From positions 186,001 to 250,000 of the forward strand of contig JADKHM010000001.1 in the NCBI GenBank assembly GCA_016721735.1: a stretch of 64,000 nt of DNA. The letters run 5' to 3'. Positions within the stretch are counted from its first letter, which is position 1, and every line of letters starts with the position of its first letter. Positions 53,237 through 62,312 of the stretch are shown here, in pieces. The position numbers were made by a program, and so were the translations under genes. The notes under the pieces are model-generated. The model had not been told where the DNA came from. It made no database searches and worked only from the letters and a program-made list of their open reading frames with translations. This DNA comes from Flavobacterium sp. Lineage in GTDB: Bacteria > Bacteroidota > Bacteroidia > Flavobacteriales > Flavobacteriaceae.

Positions 53237-54898
53237 ATGATTTATCCAAAGATTCCTTTAGCGCAGAGTATTATCCAAATATGTTTGGCGAAAGGTGTGG
53301 AGCATATTGTTATTTCACCTGGTTCAAGAAACGCTCCGTTGACGATTGGTTTCACTAACAACCCAAAATTCAAGTGCTACAGTATTGCAGACGAAAGATG
53401 CGCTGGTTTTTTTGCGCTGGGTATTGCACAACAAATTGGTAAACCAGTTGCTGTGGTTTGCACTTCAGGTTCTGCCTTATTAAATTATTATCCGGCTTTT
53501 GCGGAAGCCTTCTATAGTCAAATTCCGTTAATTGTAATTTCTGCGGATCGACCTTTGAATAAAATTGACATTGGAGACGGTCAAACCATTCGACAAGTGA
53601 ATGTGTTTCAAAATCATTCGCTGTATAATGCCAACTTAACAGAAGGTGAAACGCCAGAAAATGACCATAAGATCAACGAAGCAATTACGACGGCACGCAC
53701 TCAGAAAGGCCCAACGCATATCAACGCTCCGTTTGAGGAGCCTTTATATTTGACCACAAAGAAATCGATTGTTGATCCTACTTTATCGGGCTTTGCAAAG
53801 GTGTTTAAGCGTATTTCAATTGAAGACATTATTGCCTGCACTAACATTTGGAATTCTGCGAAACGAAAATTGATTCTCATTGGCGTTAATGGACCCAATG
53901 AAATTGAAGAAGAAATTATTCATGCAGTCGTAAATGACCCTTCTATTGTAGTGATGACAGAAGTCACTTCGAACGTATCACATCCTACTTTTTTGAATCA
54001 TATTGATGCAATCATTACGCCTTTTAAAGAAAAGGATTTTATAGCATTTCAACCAGAAATACTCATCACTTTAGGCGGAATGGTGGTTTCAAAACGCATC
54101 AAATCAATGTTGAGAACCTACCGACCTGAACATCATTGGCACATTGATCCGCTGCGAGCTTACAATACCTATGGCGCTTTGGCACATCACTTTGAAGCAA
54201 CACCGAACGATTTTTTTCGACAGGTTTTGCCTTTCACCAAAATAGTAAAAAGTGATTACGCTCAAAAGGCAATGAACATACAAGAAGCAAGGAAAATTAA
54301 ACATCAATTGTATTTAGACAAAATCGTCTTTTCTGATTTAAAGGCCTTTGAATTGATTATTCCACGGTTGCCGCAACATTCTCATTTGCAAATTAGTAAT
54401 AGCGCAGCAATACGATACGCGCAACTTTTTGATATTGATCCTACCATCGCTGTGTTTTGCAATCGGGGTACAAGCGGTATTGATGGAAGTACATCAACGG
54501 CAATTGGCGCTGCGGTAGCGAGTAGTGTTCCAACGACATTTATTACGGGAGACATCGGATTTTTGTACGACAGTAATGCCTTGTGGAATCAATATATTCC
54601 AAAGAATTTCAAAATTATCTTGATTAATAATGGTGGTGGTGGAATTTTTAGAATTTTACCTGGCCACGAGGAAACGCCCCTATTTAATAAGTACTTCGAA
54701 ACTTCACATTGCCTAACTGCGGAACATTTGGCAAAAATGTTTGGTCTTGATTACACTATTGCGAGTTCAACTGAAAGTCTTGTAGATGGCCTTCAAAAGT
54801 TATATGATCAAAATGAAAAGCCCGCAATTCTAGAAGTCTTCACGCCAACGAAACAGAACGAAAAAATATTACTTCAATACTTTAAGGAATTGGTGTAG
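53237..54898 (+). CDS. menD: MenD, SEPHCHC synthase
   Basis: First committed step of menaquinone synthesis: adds succinic semialdehyde (from 2-oxoglutarate) to isochorismate, thiamine diphosphate-dependent. 553 residues, normal length. 'VISPGSRNAPLTIGF' and 'SIADERCAGFFALGIAQ' near the N-terminus, 'PVAVVCTSGSALLNYYPA', and the ThDP/Mg motif 'GDIGFLYDSNALWN...' with 'LINNGGGGIFRILPG'. A 46-bp gap separates it from the CvfB-like gene. Together with menB, menA and menC in the next 10 kb it makes a dispersed men locus. Confidence 0.95.
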   Translation: MIYPKIPLAQSIIQICLAKGVEHIVISPGSRNAPLTIGFTNNPKFKCYSIADERCAGFFALGIAQQIGKPVAVVCTSGSALLNYYPAFAEAFYSQIPLIVISADRPLNKIDIGDGQTIRQVNVFQNHSLYNANLTEGETPENDHKINEAITTARTQKGPTHINAPFEEPLYLTTKKSIVDPTLSGFAKVFKRISIEDIIACTNIWNSAKRKLILIGVNGPNEIEEEIIHAVVNDPSIVVMTEVTSNVSHPTFLNHIDAIITPFKEKDFIAFQPEILITLGGMVVSKRIKSMLRTYRPEHHWHIDPLRAYNTYGALAHHFEATPNDFFRQVLPFTKIVKSDYAQKAMNIQEARKIKHQLYLDKIVFSDLKAFELIIPRLPQHSHLQISNSAAIRYAQLFDIDPTIAVFCNRGTSGIDGSTSTAIGAAVASSVPTTFITGDIGFLYDSNALWNQYIPKNFKIILINNGGGGIFRILPGHEETPLFNKYFETSHCLTAEHLAKMFGLDYTIASSTESLVDGLQKLYDQNEKPAILEVFTPTKQNEKILLQYFKELV

Positions 54899-54944
54899 GG
54901 GTTTGTACCTTTGACTCCATTCTAAAATTCGACAAAATATACTC

Positions 54945-55799
54945 ATGATTGAAATAGGAAAATACAATACTTTGACCATATTACGTGATACGAAAGTTGG
55001 TTTGTTTCTCGGAAATTCGAATGAAGATCCAGACGGTATCCACGATATTTTATTGCCAAACAAATACGTGCCTAACGAATTTGAAATCGGCGAGGAGTTG
55101 ACAGTATTCGTGTATTTAGATCATGAAGAACGCCCAGTCGCTACTACTTTAGAACCTTATATTTTATTGAATGAATTTGCCCTTTTGCGTGTCAATTATG
55201 TGAATCAAGTTGGTGCATTCATGGACTGGGGAATGGAAAAAGACATCTTGGTTCCATTTAAAGAGCAAGCACGTCCGATGGAAAAAGGAAAGCGCTATTT
55301 GGTTTATTTATATATGGATGAAAAAACCAATAGATTAGTGGCTTCGAGCAAAACAAATCAATTTTTAGACAATGAAACGTTGACAGTTGAAAATGGTGAG
55401 GAAGTAGATTTGATCGTTTCTCACATTACCGAAATTGGAATCAACGTCATTATCAATGAAAGACATAAAGGATTGGTCTACAAAGATGAAGTATATGACG
55501 ATGCGATTCGCACTGGTGATCGCTTGAGAGGATATATTAAAACGATTCGACCAGATCATAAGATAGATGTTTCTTTACAAAAATTAGGATACCAAAACAT
55601 CGAACCTAATGCGCAAAAAATCCTTGATGAACTCAAAGCGAGTAGGGGTTTTCTTCGACTCAATGACAACAGTCATCCCGAAGATATCAAAACAGTGCTG
55701 AAAATGAGTAAGAAAACTTTCAAAAAAGCCATCGGAGCGCTTTATAAAGAGCACAAAATCGAGATTAAAGACGACGGAATTTATTTGGTTTCTGAATAA
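54945..55799 (+). CDS. cvfB: CvfB-type S1-domain RNA-binding protein
   Basis: 284 residues. Three S1-like domains and a winged-helix C-terminus. 'GKYNTLTILRDTKVGLFLGNSNEDPDGIHDILLPNKYVP' opens domain 1, 'DWGMEKDILVPFKEQARPM' domain 2, 'LRGYIKTIRPDHKIDVSLQK' domain 3, then 'MSKKTFKKAIGALYKEHKIEI' the C-terminal helix pair. CvfB relatives (YitL) bind RNA and influence virulence and translation. Function here is by homology. Converges with the PH gene (13 bp). Confidence 0.85.
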   Translation: MIEIGKYNTLTILRDTKVGLFLGNSNEDPDGIHDILLPNKYVPNEFEIGEELTVFVYLDHEERPVATTLEPYILLNEFALLRVNYVNQVGAFMDWGMEKDILVPFKEQARPMEKGKRYLVYLYMDEKTNRLVASSKTNQFLDNETLTVENGEEVDLIVSHITEIGINVIINERHKGLVYKDEVYDDAIRTGDRLRGYIKTIRPDHKIDVSLQKLGYQNIEPNAQKILDELKASRGFLRLNDNSHPEDIKTVLKMSKKTFKKAIGALYKEHKIEIKDDGIYLVSE

Positions 55800-55811
55800 A
55801 ATAAGAAACTG

Positions 55812-56240
55812 CTACTTTGTTATTTCGATATCTGGATTGATCTTCAATAGCTCGTCCAAAAAGACGTCTCTATTGACTGGAGAAACATAGACGTCTTCCA
55901 ATTCATTGTAGGTAATAATAAATCCTTCCGTATCTAAAGCCGGTTTCATAGTTACAGGTACATACAATCCAGAAAAATACTTGATTTTTTTAATTTTTTC
56001 AATGTCAATTCTGCCTCTAAATGGACCTGAACGGTACAATAGAAAGTGTTGATTGATGACATATCTTGTATCTAACAACGTCCACAAAATCATCGCAATA
56101 ACTAATGATAAAAGGACAATTGGCAAAAGCGTCACATGTTCTTTGGTCATTCCTAAATACAAAAGTACAACCATTGCAATAACGATTGTCCAAAGAATGG
56201 CAATCGTATAGTTGTTTTTTGAAGAAAGGTACCTTTTCAT
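55812..56240 (-). CDS. PH-domain membrane protein
   Basis: 142 residues from ATG at 56240 (MKRYLSSKNNYTIAIL). Two helices (about 12-30, 36-53), then a bacterial pleckstrin-like domain ('FRGRIDIEKIKKIKYFSGLYVPVTMKPALDTEGFIITYNELEDVYVSPVNRDVFLDELLKIN'). Similar in size to YdbS-like halves, though the gene is on the other strand. Function unknown; the family is linked to membrane stress or lipids. Confidence 0.8.
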   Translation of the reverse strand: MKRYLSSKNNYTIAILWTIVIAMVVLLYLGMTKEHVTLLPIVLLSLVIAMILWTLLDTRYVINQHFLLYRSGPFRGRIDIEKIKKIKYFSGLYVPVTMKPALDTEGFIITYNELEDVYVSPVNRDVFLDELLKINPDIEITK

Positions 56241-56355
56241 AGTCTTAATTTGAACGCTCAAAAATAGCATTTTTTACGTAACTATTTAATTAAATTATTG
56301 TTAGTTAAATATAAAAAATGGTTTATTTTTACGCTAAAATAATACAATTACCCTT

Positions 56356-57192
56356 ATGATTGACTGGATAACGGCAAAAGAATTTGAAGACATAACGTAC
56401 AAGAAATCAAATGGTGTCGCAAGAATTGCATTCAACAGACCCAATGTGCGTAATGCATTTCGTCCGAAAACAACTTCTGAACTATATCAAGCCTTTTACG
56501 ATGCTCAAGAAGATACTTCGATAGGTGTTGTTCTTCTTAGTGCAGAAGGTCCGTCAACCAAAGATGGTGTCTACTCTTTTTGCAGTGGTGGCGACCAAAA
56601 TGCTAGAGGTCATCAAGGTTATGTTGGTGACGATGGACAACACAGATTAAACATACTAGAAGTTCAAAGACTCATCCGATTTATGCCGAAAGTAGTCATT
56701 GCCGTAGTTCCTGGTTGGGCTGTAGGCGGCGGACATAGTTTGCATGTCGTTTGCGATATGACGTTAGCCAGTAAAGAACATGCTATTTTCAAACAAACCG
56801 ATGCCGATGTAACAAGTTTTGACGGCGGTTATGGTTCTGCCTATCTTGCCAAAATGGTGGGGCAAAAGAAAGCGAGAGAAATTTTCTTTTTGGGTAGAAA
56901 TTACTCGGCACAAGACGCTTTTGAAATGGGAATGGTCAACGCTGTTATTCCACATGCGGAGTTAGAAGCAACAGCTTATGAATGGGCGCAGGAAATTCTA
57001 CAAAAATCACCAACATCAATCAAAATGTTGAAATTCGCCATGAACTTAACCGATGATGGTATGGTGGGACAACAAGTTTTTGCTGGTGAAGCTACGCGTC
57101 TGGCCTATATGACCGAAGAGGCAAAAGAAGGAAGAAATGCTTTCCTCGAAAAAAGAAAACCCGATTTTGGGAAAAATAAATGGTTGCCTTAA
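56356..57192 (+). CDS. menB: MenB, 1,4-dihydroxy-2-naphthoyl-CoA synthase
   Basis: Crotonase-fold enzyme that closes the second ring in menaquinone synthesis. 278 residues, normal length. 'RIAFNRPNVRNAFRPKT' and 'YSFCSGGDQNARGHQGYV' (oxyanion loop), 'VVPGWAVGGGHSLHVVCDMTLAS', 'TDADVTSFDGGYGSAYLAKMVGQKKAREIFFLGR' are MenB-specific. Starts 115 bp after the PH gene end on the opposite strand. Confidence 0.96.
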   Translation: MIDWITAKEFEDITYKKSNGVARIAFNRPNVRNAFRPKTTSELYQAFYDAQEDTSIGVVLLSAEGPSTKDGVYSFCSGGDQNARGHQGYVGDDGQHRLNILEVQRLIRFMPKVVIAVVPGWAVGGGHSLHVVCDMTLASKEHAIFKQTDADVTSFDGGYGSAYLAKMVGQKKAREIFFLGRNYSAQDAFEMGMVNAVIPHAELEATAYEWAQEILQKSPTSIKMLKFAMNLTDDGMVGQQVFAGEATRLAYMTEEAKEGRNAFLEKRKPDFGKNKWLP

Positions 57193-57201
57193 AGATTTGG
57201 T

Positions 57202-57717
57202 ATGGAAAACTTTACAAACGAAACCATCGATACAAAACAACTTCCTCGATTTGAAGAAGTTACTTTTTCGAAATTAGATCCGGCGTATTGGACTGTGATA
57301 TGGGTTGAACTACTAATTATTACCGTTATTATTAGCGTCGCAGCCATCGCAGGAGTTTTCTTTGATGAAAAGTTAGCAGCAAAATCTACCGTAATTTATA
57401 TTGGACTTCCCGTTCTTTTCTTATCAATTTTTGGACTACTTCGATTGGGTTTCGTGAAAAAGGGTTTTGCATTCCGTCAGCATGACGTTTTGTATCGTTA
57501 TGGAGTCATCGCTACCAAAACAATCATTATCCCGTATAATAGAATTCAGCATGTTTCCTTGCATGAGGGACTTTTGTCGCGGTATTTTGGGTTAGCTAAA
57601 ATTGAAATTTTTACGGCCGGTGGTAGTTCAAGCGATATCGAAATTCCTGGGATTCGTAAAGATGAAGCGGAAAGTATCAAACAATTATTGATGGGCAAAA
57701 TTCAAAAAGAACTGTAA
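57202..57717 (+). CDS. Bacterial PH-domain protein, YdbS-like
   Basis: 171 residues, two N-terminal helices (about 33-55, 64-83) and a bPH2 domain: 'FRQHDVLYRYGVIATKTIIIPYNRIQHVSLHEGLLSRYFGLAKIEIFTAGGSSSDIEIPGI'. In Firmicutes YdbS pairs with YdbT; the next gene, overlapping by one base, is the YdbT-like half. Together they are thought to form a membrane complex; a resistance function is known only in other genera. Confidence 0.85.
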   Translation: MENFTNETIDTKQLPRFEEVTFSKLDPAYWTVIWVELLIITVIISVAAIAGVFFDEKLAAKSTVIYIGLPVLFLSIFGLLRLGFVKKGFAFRQHDVLYRYGVIATKTIIIPYNRIQHVSLHEGLLSRYFGLAKIEIFTAGGSSSDIEIPGIRKDEAESIKQLLMGKIQKEL

Positions 57718-59219
57718 TGGATAGCCTTTTTGATAAGCCACAACGACAATCAGCAATCGGTATTTTAGTGCTGTTTTTTGATACGCTGTATCATTATGTA
57801 AAAGCGTTTGGGCCTTTATTGTTGATCTTTGCGCTCAAGTTTAAGCAAATTGATAAGCTGTATTTGATTCTTAGCGCCTTAGTGCTCGTGCTTGTCATCG
57901 CTTTGATTGCGTATTTGAAATATCTCAATTTTACCTTCTACCTTGACCATCAAAAAAACGAATTTGTAATTCAAGAAGGCATCTTTAATAAAACAAAAAC
58001 CACCGTTCAACTATACAAAATTCAGCAAGTAAATATCACACAAAACCTGCTGCAGCGTGCCATAAACGTATATTCTATAGAAGTTGATACCGCCGGAAGT
58101 AACGATAAAGAAGGAAAGATTAAAGCTATTTCCCACGATTTAGCTCTTGAACTAAAAGCAGCTTTACTTCAAAATGAATCACGACTATCTGCAACGGATG
58201 AATCTACTAGTGAAGCTGAAATAAGCGAGACAAAGGCACAACCATTCCTAAAGATTAGTCTATTAAGTCTAATAAAAATGGGTATCACATCAAATTACGT
58301 GAAAAGCCTTTCTTTGATGCTGATTTTCATTTTTACAATTTTGGATTATGTAGAAAAAGTTGTGGGGCAAGGGATTTATGAGGAAAATGCCATTGAAGAT
58401 TATATAAATCTTGAATTGATTGTCCAAAGTATATTTGTTTTCATTGTCATTCTCATCATCGTAATTGTCGTAATTAATCTTGGACGTATTTTGATCAAGT
58501 ATTATGATTACACAGTCAATAAGCAACAAGGTTCGCTTTTGATTTCCTATGGATTAATAAACACGCACAGTACCATTGTAAAGCCAGAGAAAGTGCAAAT
58601 CACATCCGTTTCAAGAAATTTCTTTCAAAAGAAACTCAACGTTTTGGAACTTAAGATCAAACAGGCAATGCAAGGGGGAAAAGAAGAAAAAGGCTCTGCA
58701 ATCGATATTCCGGGCTGCAATGAAGTGGAAAAAGACGCTATTTTACAATTGATTTTTCAGAGAATTCCACAAAAAGGCGTCATGTTGAAACCTAATTTCC
58801 GTAAATTAGGTTTTGCTGTTTTTTTGACGATCATATTACCTTTGTTATGCTATATGCGAGTGAGAGTTCTTATTGTGAATTTTGATTTTCGCTATGATTA
58901 TTTTGCAGGAATTTATGTCGTTTTCGTTGGTATAGTGCAGTATTTTAAATTTAGAAACAGTCGACTCTTTGTCGATGACAATTTCATCATCTTGCAAAGT
59001 GGCGCATGGGATATTAGCAACGAAATTATCGAACCAAACAGAATTCAAGCTATTACAACATCGCAATTGTTTTGGCACAAGAATATCAATATTGGTTCCT
59101 TAACTTTACACACTGCAGGAGGAAATATTGCTTTTCAATTGGGAGACTTTGAGAAAATTAGACAATATGTCAATTTGTGGTTGTACGAATTAGAAAAATC
59201 AGACAGCAATTGGATGTAA
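57717..59219 (+). CDS. Bacterial PH-domain protein, YdbT-like
   Basis: 500 residues. Several helix pairs (about 20-70, 190-270, 360-400) interleave with three bPH2 domains, each starting 'YxLxxQKNEFVIQEG...' and containing 'KTTVQLYKIQQVNITQNLLQRAINVYSIEVDTAGSNDKEG', 'STIVKPEKVQITSVSRNFFQKKLNVL' and 'NRIQAITTSQLFWHKNINIGSLTLHTAGG'. Overlaps its partner by one base (TAATG), so both are coupled. Located between menB and menA but not a menaquinone enzyme. Confidence 0.88.
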   Translation: MDSLFDKPQRQSAIGILVLFFDTLYHYVKAFGPLLLIFALKFKQIDKLYLILSALVLVLVIALIAYLKYLNFTFYLDHQKNEFVIQEGIFNKTKTTVQLYKIQQVNITQNLLQRAINVYSIEVDTAGSNDKEGKIKAISHDLALELKAALLQNESRLSATDESTSEAEISETKAQPFLKISLLSLIKMGITSNYVKSLSLMLIFIFTILDYVEKVVGQGIYEENAIEDYINLELIVQSIFVFIVILIIVIVVINLGRILIKYYDYTVNKQQGSLLISYGLINTHSTIVKPEKVQITSVSRNFFQKKLNVLELKIKQAMQGGKEEKGSAIDIPGCNEVEKDAILQLIFQRIPQKGVMLKPNFRKLGFAVFLTIILPLLCYMRVRVLIVNFDFRYDYFAGIYVVFVGIVQYFKFRNSRLFVDDNFIILQSGAWDISNEIIEPNRIQAITTSQLFWHKNINIGSLTLHTAGGNIAFQLGDFEKIRQYVNLWLYELEKSDSNWM

Positions 59220-59250
59220 TCAATTGATAATGGACAATTAACAATTAAAT

Positions 59251-60180
59251 ATGAAACACTGGATTCAAGCAGCAAGATTGAGAACGTTACCACTTTCGGT
59301 ATCTGGAATTATTGTTGGTAGTTTTTACGCCATGTCACAATCCCTTTTTAATTGGAAGATTGTACTTTTTGCGCTTTCGACGACCTTAGGACTGCAAGTC
59401 TTGTCCAATTTCGCCAATGATTATGGAGATGGCATCAAAGGGACGGATAATGAAGATCGAGTTGGACCTAAGCGCGCAATTCAAAGTGGTGCCATTTCTC
59501 CCTCAGCGATGAAAAAAGCGATGATTCTAACAGCAGTCCTAACAATGATTTCGGCAATGGCATTGATTTACTTTTCGTTCAAAGACACGAATTATGTTTA
59601 TTCTTTATTTTACTTGACACTCGGTGCTTTGGCTGTGACTTCAGCGATCCGTTATACCGTCGGTAACACTGCTTATGGTTACAGAGGATACGGCGATATA
59701 TTTGTCTTTGTATTTTTCGGATTGGTCAGCACAATTGGCATTTATTTTATGTTTTCAAAATCAATGGAAAACGGCTATTTATTGCTATTGCCAGCATCTG
59801 CCATTGGACTGTTAAGCGTTGGAGTGTTGAATCTAAACAACATGCGCGATGAACTCTCAGACCGAAAAGTGGGTAAGAACACTATTGTCGTTAAGATTGG
59901 TGGCGCAAAGGCGAAAATATATCACTATTTTCTGGTCGTTACAGCAATGCTATTAGTACTCATTTTTGCAGTGCTCAATAATTTTCACTTCGATCAGTAT
60001 ATTTTCGTTGTTGCCTATTTTCCGATGATTAGTCACCTAATGACGGTGCATAAAAATAAAGACCCAAGAAACCTAGATCCAGAATTGAAAAAGCTAGCCA
60101 TTAGTACATTTTTGCTATCTATTTTATTGTCCCTGTGCCTTATTTTCTTTTTGTCTGATATCATTGTCAATAATTCTTAA
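59251..60180 (+). CDS. menA: MenA, 1,4-dihydroxy-2-naphthoate polyprenyltransferase
   Basis: Adds the polyprenyl tail to DHNA, giving demethylmenaquinone. 309 residues, about nine helices. First Asp-rich motif 'NFANDYGDGIKGTDNEDRVGP' (NDYxDxxxGxD) and second 'NNMRDELSDRKVGKNT', spaced as in MenA rather than UbiA. 'ARLRTLPLSVSGIIVG' is the N-terminal hallmark. The 32 bp before it carry the AATTGATAAT-type repeat. Likely in one transcript with menB and the PH pair. Confidence 0.95.
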   Translation: MKHWIQAARLRTLPLSVSGIIVGSFYAMSQSLFNWKIVLFALSTTLGLQVLSNFANDYGDGIKGTDNEDRVGPKRAIQSGAISPSAMKKAMILTAVLTMISAMALIYFSFKDTNYVYSLFYLTLGALAVTSAIRYTVGNTAYGYRGYGDIFVFVFFGLVSTIGIYFMFSKSMENGYLLLLPASAIGLLSVGVLNLNNMRDELSDRKVGKNTIVVKIGGAKAKIYHYFLVVTAMLLVLIFAVLNNFHFDQYIFVVAYFPMISHLMTVHKNKDPRNLDPELKKLAISTFLLSILLSLCLIFFLSDIIVNNS

Positions 60181-60192
60181 ATCTCCATTAGA

Positions 60193-60873
60193 ATGAAAAT
60201 TACATTTTACGGTCATGCTTCCATCGGAATCGAAGTAAGTGGCAAAACAATCTTGGTCGATCCTTTTATTTCTGCCAACCCAAAAGCAAGTCATATTAAT
60301 CTAGCGAACTTAAAACCGGACTACATTTTTCTAACACACGCGCACCAAGATCATACGCTCGATGTAGAAGCGCTCGTAGCCAACAATCCGGAAACAATTA
60401 TCGTTTCAAATGCGGAAATTGTGACGTACTACTTAGAAAAAGGCTTCAAAGCACATATGATGAATCACGGCGGATCGTGGCAATTTGATTTCGGTAAAGT
60501 CAAATACGTCAGTGCCATTCACTCTAGTTCCTTTGCCGACGGCACTTATGGCGGTAACCCTGGAGGTTTTGTGATAGAAGGTGAACACAAAAACATCTAC
60601 ATCGCTGGAGATACCGCGCTTACAATGGACATGAAACTAATTCCAATGCGCACCAAACTCGATTTAGCTATTCTTCCCATCGGCAACAATTTCACGATGG
60701 ATGTAGAAGACGCCATTATCGCTTCTGATTTTGTGGGATGTGATAAAATTTTAGGTTGTCACTATGATACTTTTGGCTTTATCGAAATCAACCACCAAGA
60801 CGCCATTCAACGGTTTTTTAATAAAGGAAAAGACTTAATGTTACTCGAAATAGGTCAAAGTATTGAACTCTAA
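60193..60873 (+). CDS. UPF0173/UlaG-like metal-dependent hydrolase
   Basis: 226 residues, metallo-beta-lactamase fold. 'FLTHAHQDHTLD' (HxHxDH), 'HSSSFADGTYGGNPGGF', 'IYIAGDTALTMDMKL' and 'LGCHYDTFGFI' complete the zinc site. Family members include UlaG (ascorbate-6-P lactonase) but most have no known substrate. Follows menA by 12 bp; repeat copy D comes 5 bp after it. Confidence 0.92.
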   Translation: MKITFYGHASIGIEVSGKTILVDPFISANPKASHINLANLKPDYIFLTHAHQDHTLDVEALVANNPETIIVSNAEIVTYYLEKGFKAHMMNHGGSWQFDFGKVKYVSAIHSSSFADGTYGGNPGGFVIEGEHKNIYIAGDTALTMDMKLIPMRTKLDLAILPIGNNFTMDVEDAIIASDFVGCDKILGCHYDTFGFIEINHQDAIQRFFNKGKDLMLLEIGQSIEL

Positions 60874-60877
60874 TTTT

Positions 60878-61043
60878 AGGAGCTAATCCCGCACCCGAGG
60901 CTGAAAGCCGAATTGGCGAAGCAATCCGCTGCAATCTTTTTATGCTGAACTCGTTTCAGCATCTATACCAGAATACGTTCACTATTTGTAGATACTGAAA
61001 CGAGTTCAGCATAAAAAGGATTTCCACTACTATCGGGGCTAGG
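60878..61043 (+). repeat. Structured intergenic repeat, copy D, with a long hairpin
   Basis: Flanks AGGAGCTAATCCCGC...ATCGGGGCTAGGG match copy B. Inside, two 30-bp arms (60936-60965 and 60989-61018) are complementary at 29 positions with a 23-base loop, the longest hairpin in the window. The arms carry an inverted TGCTGAACTCGTTTCAGCA-like motif. At 61078-61107 a GCGTCTCTGCGCCTTTGCGAGCG-type tag follows. Confidence 0.75.
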
Positions 61044-61112
61044 GCATTCGAAATTCATGTATTCCCGATTTCAACTTTGCGTCTCTGCGCCTTTGCGAGC
61101 GAAAAATCAACT

Positions 61113-62305
61113 ATGCGAAACAAACTTACAATTCTATTTCTAGCAATTACTTCGCTTACCGTAGCCCAAATCGACGGCTATTGGGATAAAGAACGCGCGA
61201 CTTCTAAACAAGTAGTAGTTAGCGCTCGAGATAGAATAGTTATTCCAATCGAGGAGTTTCCGGAAGGCACAACCGAAGTGGTTTATAGAATTACCTTACT
61301 CGACGAAAATCAACAGTTGTCCAGCAGTCTAGTATCGATTCTTAAAGCGATTCCAGATCCAACCGGAATCAGTCAAGGCTCCGCCGGCGCCATTTTTTAC
61401 TTTCCAAAATAACTGGAAATGATGAATGTAAATACGCGATTTTCACTTCCAAAGAAAAAGCCCTCGAATATAAGAAAGACGGAAAAACGGAAAAGGCTTG
61501 CTTGTATCAAAACAAACCTGTCAATAAAGACGCTAGACGCATCACGATAGATGGAACCACTTGTTTTCAAAACAATGCGATGTGGTTTGGTTTTGAGAGC
61601 AAAAACTGGTTGCTAAATCAAAAAATTGTTCTTGAAGTTGTGCCGTGGGTTGACGCAACTTTAAGTAACGGTTGGAATGTGGCTCACAAACAAGAATTGG
61701 TTAACGTCATCAAAAATCTCGAAGTATACAAGGCCTTAAACAAGAAGGAAGCTTTTTCCGCCTGCTATCTCGAAAGCATAACTACCAAATATACTTACAA
61801 AGAATACAAACGACTTCTAGGAATAGAAATGAAGAAAGAATCTGACGCGCTTGTCGAAACTTGTATGCAACAAACTGGTGAGACCGCCAAATTAGTAAAT
61901 CTGATTAGAGACAAGGCTTCAAAAGCCTTTGAAGCGGGTCGATATGCTGAGGCAATTTTGATTATTCAAAATGAAATTATTGACGCGAATAAAGCGGTAG
62001 CAATGGATTATTTTTCACTTGGAGATTATTATTTGCTAACGAAACAGTTCGCAAAAGCAGAAGAATCTTACCAAAAAGGAATCGCCATCGACCCGAACGA
62101 AATCAATCTGAAATTAGAGTTGGCGCACGTTTACCTTTTTACCGATCGGGTTTCTGAAGCCAAGGAGATTCATAAAACTTTCAAAGATTACAACGTATTT
62201 CCGACCGTAACTTGGAAACAACAAGTTGAACATGATTTTGCGGAGTTCAAAAAGTATGGTTTGCCGAGCAAAAACTTCAAGAAAATTCTAAGAATACTGA
62301 ATTGA
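61113..62305 (+). CDS. Periplasmic TPR protein, one frameshift
   Basis: Signal peptide MRNKLTILFLAITSLTVAQ; start at 61113. The frame stops at 61412 in 'FYFPK'. At 61407-61410 four A should be five to read 'FPKITGNDECKYAIFTSKEKALEYKKDGK', after which the frame at 61502-62305 continues; corrected length is 397 residues. A beta domain (about 25-190, unknown) is followed by TPR units 'AMDYFSLGDYYLLTKQFAKAEESYQKGIAIDPN' and 'LKLELAHVYLF'. Function unknown, perhaps a scaffold. Confidence 0.82.
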
Positions 62306-62312
62306 AACAATT

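Noticed and set aside
61078..61107. A GCGTCTCTGCGCCTTTGCGAG tag as a dispersed repeat
   Set aside because: Only one copy is in the window, so repetition cannot be shown from this sequence.
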